From contig DATCHW010000105.1 of assembly GCA_036508135.1 (NCBI GenBank), forward strand, positions 1 to 11,598: DNA of 11,598 nt, given 5' to 3'. Of the stretch, positions 5,860 to 11,598 are shown piece by piece. This DNA comes from DATCHW01 sp036508135. GTDB taxonomy: Bacteria > Bacteroidota > Ignavibacteria > Tepidaquicellales > Tepidaquicellaceae. A program made the translations under genes and the position numbers. The stretch's first letter is position 1, and each line of letters opens with the position of its first letter. Under the pieces are notes generated by a model. That model had not been told where the DNA came from and did no database searches. It saw only the letters and a program-made list of their open reading frames with translations.

Positions 5860-6339
5860 CTATTGCCCTGTATGCTGTATAAATAATCCATTATCTATTT
5901 TATCATATTTGCAATTATTGTCATTACTCTCTACCGCTTCATCCTTACTTCCTTCAGTTTCGGAAGGATTCTTTATAGTATTGCCGCTACAGCAAATGTC
6001 GATTTTTTTTAATTTGTCGCAATCTCCGTTAGGCATAAATACATAACGGAGTCTGAAGTTCGACCAGGGGTAAAAAGTTACTTCTTCAGGATGGAGCTCT
6101 GTAAAACTTGTAGATGTTTTATCTATTTTAATATCGCTGATATTGAGGGGTTTGATTTTGGGCCTGAATACTACAATACCGTTTCTTCCTCCGTAATTTT
6201 TCCCTCCTACAACCTGCCAATTATTATTTAATTTATATATAAAAATTTCCGCAAGTATTTTATTGTGCTCTTCAAATTTTTTCAATATCGGCACTACATT
6301 ATTCTTATCATCTATATCAAAGAAATCTTCTTGAGGCAT
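5860..6339 (-). CDS. Hypothetical 159-aa protein
   Basis: The ATG at 6339 has only an A-rich leader and no Shine-Dalgarno, so the start is tentative. The first ~115 residues look folded: a helical opening (NNVVPILKKFEEHNKILAEIF), then beta-rich sequence with aromatic and Gly residues (NNWQVVGGKNYGGRNGIVVF, FYPWSNFRLRYVFMP). The C-terminus has a CDKLKKIDICC cluster followed by a low-complexity acidic tail (SETEGSKDEAVESNDNN). No signal peptide or known motif was found. It lies 16 nt after the stop of the truncated SIR2-like fragment, on the same strand. It could be the remaining partner of a defence-type locus or simply the gene exposed by the deletion that cut SIR2. I do not assign a function. 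Confidence 0.5.
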   Translation of the reverse strand: MPQEDFFDIDDKNNVVPILKKFEEHNKILAEIFIYKLNNNWQVVGGKNYGGRNGIVVFRPKIKPLNISDIKIDKTSTSFTELHPEEVTFYPWSNFRLRYVFMPNGDCDKLKKIDICCSGNTIKNPSETEGSKDEAVESNDNNCKYDKIDNGLFIQHTGQ

Positions 6340-6355
6340 AATGTTTTTTTTTGAT

Positions 6356-6715
6356 TTAAGAAATCTTTCTATGTGTACCGTTTCCTATAGCTTGTTCTTT
6401 TTGAGTAATATTGGACAAAAGGTACTCAATATTAAATCTCAGCTTATTTTCTTCAAACTCTTTCTTAATTGTATTAATAGCTTCTTTGTATTTTTTATCG
6501 GTAATAGATTCAATAACTAATCTTGTCATTTCCGATACCAAGGGAACCCTCGATTTATCAGAAGCATCTTTCTTTAGGGAAAAAGATGTACCTGTACCAA
6601 TAAGAAAACCAATCCTTTTTTGCTTATCAATAAGGATTTGTTGCAAACCTCTAACTATTTGTTTTGGATCATGTGTAATCATAAAAAATTTTATTTTTTT
6701 ACAAAAATACCCCAT
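6356..6715 (-). pseudogene. SIR2-like protein, N-terminal fragment only
   Basis: The 119-aa ORF opens like the N-terminus of SIR2-family proteins associated with phage defence: a helix (IVRGLQQILIDKQ), a first strand with a nucleotide-binding loop RIGFLIGTGTSFS (residues 34-46, a variant of GAG-T/A-S), then VPLVSEMTRLVIESI and FNIEYLLSNITQKEQAIGNGT. That wording fits the family well. The frame then ends after five unrelated codons (HRKIS). Catalytic Asn/His residues and the rest of the NAD-binding core are missing, so this is a 3'-deleted remnant. The annotated start at 6715 is weak; Met12 at 6682 (MITHDPKQIV) is the likelier native start, preceded by an A/T-rich leader. The loss of NADase capacity is inferred from length alone. 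Confidence 0.6.
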
Positions 6716-6724
6716 TTTTCATTA

Positions 6725-6763
6725 TCAATTAGAATCACAAAAACTATCTCTCTTTGACTTCAT
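6725..6763 (-). other. 12-codon ORF with strong ribosome-binding site ahead of the SIR2-like fragment
   Basis: AGGAGG sits 5 nt before an ATG at 6763, opening MKSKRDSFCDSN and then a stop nine nt ahead of the SIR2-like ORF. The site is much stronger than the one before the SIR2 fragment itself. It may be a leader peptide coupling translation to SIR2, or the 5' end of a gene that has been lost. Confidence 0.3.
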
Positions 6764-6791
6764 ACGCCCCTCCTACTAACAAGAGATATCG

Positions 6792-6828
6792 CGAAGAAGC
6801 AGATACATATGAAATCTTCTTTTCTTCG
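6792..6828. terminator. Weak inverted repeat after the small zinc-ribbon gene
   Basis: CGAAGAA (6792-6798) pairs with TTCTTCG (6822-6828) across a 23-nt loop, 50 nt beyond the stop of the minus-strand gene at 6880. It could end that transcript, but it has no T tract and a long loop. Confidence 0.2.
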
Positions 6829-6879
6829 AATAACAGCACCGAACTTTATAATTCGGATTAATGAATCTATTCCAAAAAA

Positions 6880-7092
6880 TTAATCATCAATTCCAGGTCT
6901 ATCGGTAGGGTCAACAAAACCTGATTTGTTATCATTTTCTGGTTCAATTTCTCTACCTGTCTGTCCTGCTTTTATTACCCATTGATGTCTACAATCATTG
7001 CATACTGCTTCAACCTGATGATTAATACCAAGACCAGTTATCTTTTGTATATCGGATGATCCACATTTTGGACATAAAATTATGTTTGACAT
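6880..7092 (-). CDS. Small zinc-ribbon protein
   Basis: The 70-aa product has two CxxC knuckles: LCPKCGS (Cys7, Cys10) and VCNDCRHQW (Cys31, Cys34), with 20 residues between the inner cysteines. This is a classic zinc ribbon, with the aromatic CRHQW after the second knuckle as in many nucleic-acid-binding or transcription-associated ribbons. The remaining C-terminal ~30 residues are polar and acidic (REIEPENDNKSGF, DPTDRPGIDD) and probably disordered. It starts nine nt after the preceding Cys-containing gene, so the two form one transcription unit. No Shine-Dalgarno is visible, consistent with coupling. Function beyond metal binding is unknown. Confidence 0.7.
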   Translation of the reverse strand: MSNIILCPKCGSSDIQKITGLGINHQVEAVCNDCRHQWVIKAGQTGREIEPENDNKSGFVDPTDRPGIDD

Positions 7093-7101
7093 TATTTTTT
7101 T

Positions 7102-7341
7102 TTATATATTTGGTTGATAATATGGACATTTTTCAAATTTATCAATTATCGCAAATGGGCATTCATTGTTAGGGATACTATTCGGTAAGCCCATCTGCAT
7201 AAAAATAAGAGTCATTCGTACTCTTTCTGATTCATCTTTCATTTTTAACTCGCAATTGTTTATAAAATAAAGCATGTCGGTTTCGCCAAATTGTTTGATG
7301 GACTTTTCTTCTATTTTAAGAAATTTACACGTTGTTGCCAT
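7102..7341 (-). CDS. Hypothetical 79-aa Cys-containing protein
   Basis: AAGGAG lies a proper distance before the ATG at 7341, so the start is sound. The product has four Cys (5, 30, 61, 72) within TCKFLKIEE, NNCELKMKD, NECPFAIID and KCPYYQPNI, a pattern that could hold a metal or a small disulphide/cluster fold. There is no signal peptide. I know no matching family. It is the first gene after the CHAP-domain T9SS gene and its 5' leader belongs to the shared 3' cassette. The same position after the other T9SS gene holds an unrelated nuclease-like gene. It forms a pair with the zinc-ribbon gene behind it. Confidence 0.6.
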   Translation of the reverse strand: MATTCKFLKIEEKSIKQFGETDMLYFINNCELKMKDESERVRMTLIFMQMGLPNSIPNNECPFAIIDKFEKCPYYQPNI

Positions 7342-7374
7342 TTCTATCTCCTTCTATTTTTTATTTTTTAAATT

Positions 7375-7402
7375 TCTCCCCTCCCTAAAATCGAGAAGGA
7401 GA
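7375..7402. other. Decayed hairpin in cassette copy B
   Basis: TCTCC (7375-7379) can pair with GGAGA (7398-7402), but the interior, complementary in copy A, is now mismatched (CCTCCCTAAAATCGAGAA). It shows that the palindrome is ancestral to both copies and is not strictly maintained here. Confidence 0.35.
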
Positions 7403-7422
7403 CTAACCTCATTAAATATTTT

Positions 7423-7530
7423 TTACAGCACCGTCAATTTATATTCACCGTCGTTGGTGAGGTCTATATTAGTTACATTAATATAATTGTTTGCAATATC
7501 GCTGAAGTCTAATACAGAAATTGTTTTATT
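7423..7530 (-). other. 35-codon open tail in +1 frame after a T9SS gene (copy B)
   Basis: The +1 frame over the CHAP gene's stop reads NKTISVLDFSDIANNYI, then NVTNIDLTNDGEYKLTVL, then stops. It matches copy A in length and pattern (VLDF.-.IA..Y.NVTN.DLT.DG.YK.TV). About 19 bases differ between copies over 36 codons and none creates a stop. Confidence 0.45.
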
Positions 7531-9043
7531 TTAATAATATCATTTTTTTCATTTCAATAAAATCTTCAACTATTAATTTATAAAAGTACACTCCACTCGA
7601 AAGGGATGAACCGTAGAATACTGCTTCATACGTTCCGGGTTTAAGTGATTCGTTTACAAGTGTTTGAACTTCACGAACCATCACATCATAAACAACAATT
7701 TTTACATTGCTTGATTTTTCAACATCAAATTTTATGTTCGTTGTCGGGTTAAATGGATTTGGATAATTATCATATAATTTATTATGTCCAGGAATTATTG
7801 AACTTTTTATTTTTATACCCGTAGGATTAACTATGCTAAATACATTTGTAAATACTGATACTAAACCGCCAGGAGCAGAAGTTCCTACATCTGAATTAGC
7901 TGCACCTATTTTAAAATTATTACCAGGTATTGTACAATTCGGTATGGATGAAGGTACAATAAAAATTAATGAATCAGCAGTAAAATATGCTGAATCTAAA
8001 TTTTGTTTTGGTTGATTATCTTGATACCATTGAAACCTAATTCTTCCAGTTAATCCGCCATAAGGTAAACCTGGTATTCCACCATATAAAAACCATTTGA
8101 GTTTTGCTGGTTGTCCTATAACTAATGGTTGTGGTGTTATTGTTACACTCATTGTAGGTAAATTACTAATATAAAATTGTGGTGAATTACTCCATACAGG
8201 TGTCCCGCCTTGTGCTGTAAATTTAAAGAAATACTCCCCACCGTTTGGATAAAGAGCACTTGCGGAATCTACGTTAAAATAAAATGTAAAGTTTGTTAGA
8301 TTTTGAAATGTTGCAACAGTTTGAATATTTCCACTTGGTTTTGCTATATACAATGCCCAATATTGACCTGACTGTAATCCAGTAACGATCATATTAACAT
8401 TATAAAAATTTGATGGCATAGGTGGTATCTTCCAAAATTTCCAATTAGATAACGAGTATCCATTAACTGTAAAAGTAGCTGTTGGAGCGGGTGTTCCCGG
8501 ATTATGTAACCATCCTTGACATGTGTAGCCGCCCCATGTTACATCGTAATGACCATTGCTAATTTGCATATTCATTTGATAATTCACATCTCCAGAATTA
8601 TTTAATACATTTTGCTGAGCCACCCTTATGTAGGTTGACCCAACTTCTCGAACTATTGCCACATGTCCATAATTTCCTCCAGAGAAACATAATATATCAC
8701 CAATTGCAGGTGAAGTTGTCCCATTATTTAAATAAGCAGTTAGACCATGTTGGGTTGCATTTGGAAAATATTCATTACCATTATGACCGGGCACTCTAAT
8801 ATTTTTATTATAAATTAATAAATAATATCGATTGACATACTCTACACATTGCCATTTCATTCCGGTATTTGTACCATTTTCGTAATTATACAAATTACTT
8901 TGGTTTCCAACAGTCCCATTTGAATATACATCAATACCATTATATGTGCCCAGTAATGTGTTAAATGGGTCAGCAAATGACTTATTTATGGAACTGAATA
9001 GAAATAGAAAAGTAATCAGAACTAAAGTATTTTTTATTTTCAT
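7526..9043 (-). CDS. CHAP-domain peptidoglycan amidase/endopeptidase with T9SS type A sorting domain
   Basis: The 505-aa protein has a signal peptide (LVLITFLFLFSSI, cleavage near SFADP, residues 22-26) and AAAGGA before the ATG. Residues ~28-180 form a CHAP domain: WQCVEYVNRYY gives the catalytic Cys66, GDILCF leads to NYGHVAIV with His127, and YIRVAQQNV supplies the third polar residue (Gln143/Asn145). CHAP enzymes cleave peptide or amide bonds in peptidoglycan or glutathionylspermidine-type substrates. Residues ~188-405 are two beta-rich, probably Ig-like segments, followed by a linker and a T9SS sorting domain (residues ~425-505). It is predicted to be exported to the surface or medium, so it may act on other cells' walls; that target is inference. 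Two small Cys proteins follow. Its sorting domain is nearly identical to that of the glycosidase gene. Confidence 0.8.
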   Translation of the reverse strand: MKIKNTLVLITFLFLFSSINKSFADPFNTLLGTYNGIDVYSNGTVGNQSNLYNYENGTNTGMKWQCVEYVNRYYLLIYNKNIRVPGHNGNEYFPNATQHGLTAYLNNGTTSPAIGDILCFSGGNYGHVAIVREVGSTYIRVAQQNVLNNSGDVNYQMNMQISNGHYDVTWGGYTCQGWLHNPGTPAPTATFTVNGYSLSNWKFWKIPPMPSNFYNVNMIVTGLQSGQYWALYIAKPSGNIQTVATFQNLTNFTFYFNVDSASALYPNGGEYFFKFTAQGGTPVWSNSPQFYISNLPTMSVTITPQPLVIGQPAKLKWFLYGGIPGLPYGGLTGRIRFQWYQDNQPKQNLDSAYFTADSLIFIVPSSIPNCTIPGNNFKIGAANSDVGTSAPGGLVSVFTNVFSIVNPTGIKIKSSIIPGHNKLYDNYPNPFNPTTNIKFDVEKSSNVKIVVYDVMVREVQTLVNESLKPGTYEAVFYGSSLSSGVYFYKLIVEDFIEMKKMILLK

Positions 9044-9239
9044 TATAGTTTCCTTTCAATTTTTAATTTTTAAAAAATTCCGCTCATTAAGAGGTGAGCC
9101 GTAACGAGAGATTTTAAAAGAAAGTTTTGCTTTTTTTTATTCTAATCCTCTTTATTTTCATAACTATAATTTATAGAATCCCCTTTAATATTGGTTATTA
9201 TGTGATGATTTTATTTAATGTTTTAAAAAATCTATCATT

Positions 9240-9259
9240 TCTGAAAATTCATTTTCAGA
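9240..9259. terminator. AT-rich palindrome downstream of the 120-aa gene
   Basis: TCTGAAAAT and ATTTTCAGA form a perfect 9-bp inverted repeat with a 2-nt centre. It lies just past the minus-strand stop at 9272, and a run of six T follows on that strand about 9 nt later. It may end that transcript or be a dyad operator. The rest of 9044-9239 shows only a weak CTCA/TGAG hairpin near 9074-9090. Confidence 0.3.
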
Positions 9260-9271
9260 TCGGAACGACCA

Positions 9272-9634
9272 CTAAAATTTATTTTGTTTTTTATTATATT
9301 CCCTCACTTTAAAAAAATAATTCAATTCTTTGGGATATTCTTTAAAAGCTATTTTAAGAAAGAGATTATTTATTTTATTCTTAGGATCATGGAGTAATTG
9401 AATTAAATTATCACTTGTGTATATTATGTCCTCTTCATATATAAATAACTTATTTAATTCATCAAAATAAAATTCCATTCCTTGATAACCAAAATTAGGA
9501 ATATCAGTCAATTTGAATTCCTGTTTTTGTTTTAGTTTATTGATAATTAATAATACTTTATTAGAAATATTTTTTTTTACCGGAATTATTATCTCTTTAG
9601 AATAAGGAAATATAAGAACTTTTAACCTATCCAT
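9272..9634 (-). CDS. Hypothetical 120-aa basic protein
   Basis: No Shine-Dalgarno is seen, but the ATG lies 38 nt after a conserved spacer motif (9673-9687) that also lies 45 nt upstream of the gene at 11574. The protein is soluble, Lys/Ile-rich, with an N-terminal beta-like stretch (LKVLIFPYSKEIIIPV), a helix (VLLIINKLKQKQEF), and a C-terminal basic tail (REYNKKQNKF). No signal peptide, membrane segment or known motif was recognised. Its composition is markedly more AT-rich than the operon at 3729-5705. A competing plus-strand ORF at 9127-9312 is low-complexity and less plausible. Whether this is a genuine gene rests on its length and the conserved upstream motif. Confidence 0.5.
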   Translation of the reverse strand: MDRLKVLIFPYSKEIIIPVKKNISNKVLLIINKLKQKQEFKLTDIPNFGYQGMEFYFDELNKLFIYEEDIIYTSDNLIQLLHDPKNKINNLFLKIAFKEYPKELNYFFKVREYNKKQNKF

Positions 9635-9672
9635 ATATTTGATATTGAGAATATATAATCTCTTTATGATTT

Positions 9673-9788
9673 AAAAAAACTGATACAGCCCGATTATTTT
9701 ACGGTTTTTTGTGGAAAAATAACACTCAAATGAAACATAAGTCATTAAATAATAGTGGTTTACTTGTTCGTGTTTTTTTACGGGTTTT
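9673..9788 (+). repeat. Inverted spacer repeat, left copy
   Basis: On the plus strand this begins AAAAAAACTGATACA (9673-9687), has ACGGTTTT at 9701 and TTTTTTTACGGGTTTT from 9773. The reverse complement of 11413-11528 has the same three blocks at the same spacing to within one nt. The middle is diverged but alignable (GTTTA-TTGT). The outermost block lies 38 nt from the minus-strand start at 9634. The remaining spacer up to 9886 contains an 18-codon plus-strand ORF at about 9810 and nothing else recognised. Confidence 0.6.
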
Positions 9789-9886
9789 TAGGAACTTTTT
9801 TCTTGTTTTAAATGGAAAATCGGGTCAATTATATATCGGGAAAAAAATTGAAAGAATATAAAAAATGATGTTAGAAGTTAACTAAT

Positions 9887-11410
9887 TTAAATTGGAATGG
9901 ATATTGACGTTTCTTTTTCTTGGGTAGTTTTAGAAAGTTCGCCTAGTTTGTTAAGAAGCCATTTCTTTAGAGGGAATGCTTGTTCTTTTTGAATTTGGTT
10001 AATTAAGAATTCTGCTTCTTTCTGAACGTTTATATCAGGATCATTTCTTATGATAATTAATTTGTATAAATATTTTAGTAGTTTCAATAAACCATCTTTG
10101 TTGGATTTGTTAAGTGTTTGATCATCAAATAATATTCTTTTAAAATTATGTATAGTATCTTTTAATTCATCATATTTTTCAGTTTCATAATAAACTTTTA
10201 ATAAGATATTACGGATATCAAACCTGTAAATAAAACTATTAATTTCAATGTTATTTATACATTCCAATGTTTTTTCATAATTATTTGTACCGTAATAATA
10301 AAATGCCAGACCAAGGTTCATCATGTCTTTATAATCTTTTTCATTTAACCGTGCCGTACAGTTATCGATAAAATCTTTTATTAATTTAAAATCATCAATT
10401 GAAAATGCTATTAAGATGAAATTTCTATATTCGATTGAATGAAGATGTTCATCATCGTTGGTTTTAAAGTGTCCCTTATCTATATAATTTAATAATATTT
10501 CTACCTGCTGCTTTTTATAAAATTCTTTTTCTTCCGCAAGTTTCTCTTTCATTATACAATAGTTTATAAGAATATTATAATGATATTTTATTAATTCCTT
10601 ATTCAGCGAAGGTAAAATTTTATTGAAATATAGTTTGTATTTTATAAAATTCCCTGAATCTTCCTTGTGATAAAATGCAAAAAACATTGATTTATACAAT
10701 TCGTAAATATCTTTTTTCTTTAAAAGTTTATTAAATAAATTATTGCCGTCGAACTCTTGTATCATATTGCTAATATTTATAGGAAATTCAAATTTACCGT
10801 GATTTCCCAAGTCAGAATTTAACAGAATAATATTCGCAAAAATATTTATTTGCTGTATCAGATTAAAGAGGGATAAATCTGTCGACGCTTCATTCATATA
10901 ATAAAATCGACGGTCTGAACTTTTATTATTGACGAAGCGGGTAAAGTTGGTTAAAAAATCACATTGGAGAATGTTAATATTAAATGAATACCAGAAAAAA
11001 TTATCTGAAAAATATTTTGTATTATTTATTAAATTATCAGTCTTTTCCAGATTAGTTCTTAGGATTGAAAAATATTCATTTCTTAAGAGATATTTATTTA
11101 ACGATAGTTCTGCGTTTTCTTCATCGCTTAATAATGACTTTACCTTAAAGAAATTTAAAATTGATTTGTTAAGAGACGATAATCGATGATTGATTGTTGT
11201 AGAAGAATAATTTAATTTTTTTGATATCTTTTTTAATAATTTATCGAATTTTAAATTGTTTAATAATTCGGTACTATTTCTTATTATCTCAAAAATATTG
11301 AGCAGGGATTTCTTGTTTAATAAATGAGAAGAATCTAAATATTTCTTAAATTCTAGAAAATCTCCTTTCGAAAAATCTCTAAAAAGATTAAATAACTCTC
11401 CTTTTTTCAC
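9887..11410 (-). CDS. 507-aa all-helical, TPR-like cytoplasmic protein
   Basis: The frame starts at a GTG (11410) reading MKKGELFNLFRDFSKGDFLEFKKYL; no upstream in-frame start is preferable. No signal peptide or membrane helix is present. Almost the whole length is predicted helical, with paired helices of ~34-residue period most visible at residues ~345-440 (FKLIKDFIDNCTARLNEKD, LGLAFYYYGTNNYEKTLECI, LLKVYYETEKYDELKDTI), which fits degenerate tetratricopeptide-type repeats. I recall similar uncharacterised long helical proteins in this bacterial group but cannot name a family. Very Lys/Asn/Ile/Leu-rich. It lies divergent from the plus-strand gene at 11574 and is enclosed by the two inverted spacer repeats. 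A scaffold or regulatory role is plausible but unproven. Confidence 0.7.
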   Translation of the reverse strand: MKKGELFNLFRDFSKGDFLEFKKYLDSSHLLNKKSLLNIFEIIRNSTELLNNLKFDKLLKKISKKLNYSSTTINHRLSSLNKSILNFFKVKSLLSDEENAELSLNKYLLRNEYFSILRTNLEKTDNLINNTKYFSDNFFWYSFNINILQCDFLTNFTRFVNNKSSDRRFYYMNEASTDLSLFNLIQQINIFANIILLNSDLGNHGKFEFPINISNMIQEFDGNNLFNKLLKKKDIYELYKSMFFAFYHKEDSGNFIKYKLYFNKILPSLNKELIKYHYNILINYCIMKEKLAEEKEFYKKQQVEILLNYIDKGHFKTNDDEHLHSIEYRNFILIAFSIDDFKLIKDFIDNCTARLNEKDYKDMMNLGLAFYYYGTNNYEKTLECINNIEINSFIYRFDIRNILLKVYYETEKYDELKDTIHNFKRILFDDQTLNKSNKDGLLKLLKYLYKLIIIRNDPDINVQKEAEFLINQIQKEQAFPLKKWLLNKLGELSKTTQEKETSISIPI

Positions 11411-11412
11411 AA

Positions 11413-11528
11413 TAAAACCCGTAAAAAATATTTACAAACTAAACAATTAATTATTATAAGTTAACGCAATATTTATATAAAATAAAGGGGATAAAACCGT
11501 AAAAAAAACGAAGTGTATCAGTTTTTTT
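11413..11528 (-). repeat. Inverted spacer repeat, right copy
   Basis: The reverse complement matches 9673-9788: TGTATCAGTTTTTTT (11514-11528) is identical over 15 nt, AAAACCGT is at 11493-11500, and CCCGTAAAAAA is at 11418-11428. It fills the divergent spacer between the GTG of the 507-aa gene and the ATG at 11574. The 15-nt block is 45 nt upstream of that ATG, close to the 38 nt seen for the left copy. Confidence 0.6.
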
Positions 11529-11573
11529 CTACGATAGTATCTTCTTATGTTCACCAAAAAAAGGAGATCTGTT

Positions 11574-11598
11574 ATGAAAAAACTTATTTTTACAATTA
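11574..11598 (+). CDS. Start of a plus-strand gene, probable signal peptide
   Basis: AAGGAG (11561-11566) lies 7 nt before an ATG that opens MKKLIFTI at the window edge. Lys-Lys followed by hydrophobic residues is the usual beginning of a secreted or lipoprotein signal peptide here. Nothing more can be said about its product. It is divergent from the 507-aa gene across a 163-nt spacer filled mostly by the right inverted repeat. Confidence 0.7.

Larger units (their letters stand above)
7346..7768 (-). repeat. Shared 3' cassette, copy B
   Basis: This is the counterpart of 1575-1997: sorting-domain codons, stop, +1-frame tail (7423-7530), hairpin position (7375-7402, here decayed) and an AGAAGGAGA leader. 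The encoded sorting domains share REVQTLVNESLKPGTYEAVF and SSGVYFYKL. On the upstream side the similarity appears to end at NYPNPFNPTT; the preceding linker and catalytic regions are unrelated. Confidence 0.7.

Noticed and set aside
9127..9312. 61-codon plus-strand ORF
   Set aside because: It is a Phe/Ile/Leu low-complexity translation of AT-rich DNA, has no ribosome-binding site, and overlaps the 3' end of the better-supported minus-strand gene.
9673..11528. Calling the inverted spacers a transposon with terminal repeats
   Set aside because: The enclosed 507-aa protein has no transposase or recombinase motif, no target-site duplication is evident outside the repeats, and the promoter-duplication reading explains orientation toward both start codons equally well.
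1..11598. CRISPR array, integron attC sites, phage attachment sites
   Set aside because: No regularly spaced direct repeats, no paired attC core sites and no integrase or tRNA-end duplication were found on reading both strands.

Overview
The window is AT-rich and carries several secreted proteins that end in a type IX secretion (T9SS) type A C-terminal sorting domain (NYPNPFNPTT ... SSGVYFYKL ... KKMILLK). The sorting-domain spelling, many Lys/Asn/Ile-rich hypothetical proteins, frequent purine-rich Shine-Dalgarno sequences and long spacers suggest the Ignavibacteria/Chlorobi side of the Bacteroidota. That is inferred from style; no rRNA or housekeeping gene is present to confirm it.

Left edge (1-1564). 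The 3' end of a plus-strand Ycf48/BNR-like T9SS protein is followed by a strongly structured spacer. Next come a tiny leader ORF and a perfect 17-bp hairpin, then a plus-strand secreted-protein gene that runs head-on, 3' to 3', into a minus-strand PD-(D/E)XK nuclease-like gene. Both look truncated where they meet (about 1230-1260).

Middle (1565-9043, all minus strand). Read 5' to 3' on the minus strand, the order is: a CHAP-domain peptidase/amidase with a T9SS tail; two small Cys-containing proteins; a C-terminally truncated SIR2-like fragment; a 159-aa unknown; an apparent three-gene operon (109-aa unknown, predicted outer-membrane beta-barrel protein, AMIN-like secreted protein); and a clan GH-A-like glycosidase with a T9SS tail.

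The most striking feature of the middle is that the two T9SS genes, whose catalytic heads are unrelated, share a near-identical block of about 420 bp. It covers the sorting domain, the stop codon, a 35-codon open tail in the +1 frame, a hairpin position and the Shine-Dalgarno leader of the next gene. The genes on either side of the block differ. It looks like a recombining 3' cassette.

Right edge (9044-11598). A 120-aa unknown and a 507-aa all-helical, GTG-initiated, TPR-like protein lie on the minus strand. A new plus-strand gene with a signal-peptide-like start begins at 11574. The 507-aa gene is bracketed by two collinear, inverted ~116-bp spacers. Each also lies at similar distance upstream of an outward-facing start codon (9634 and 11574), so they are either duplicated divergent promoter regions or the ends of an unrecognised element.

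Overall this is an accessory, surface- and secretion-oriented region with duplicated 3' and 5' flanks, gene remnants and short palindromic repeats. No tRNA, rRNA, CRISPR array, transposase or integrase was seen.
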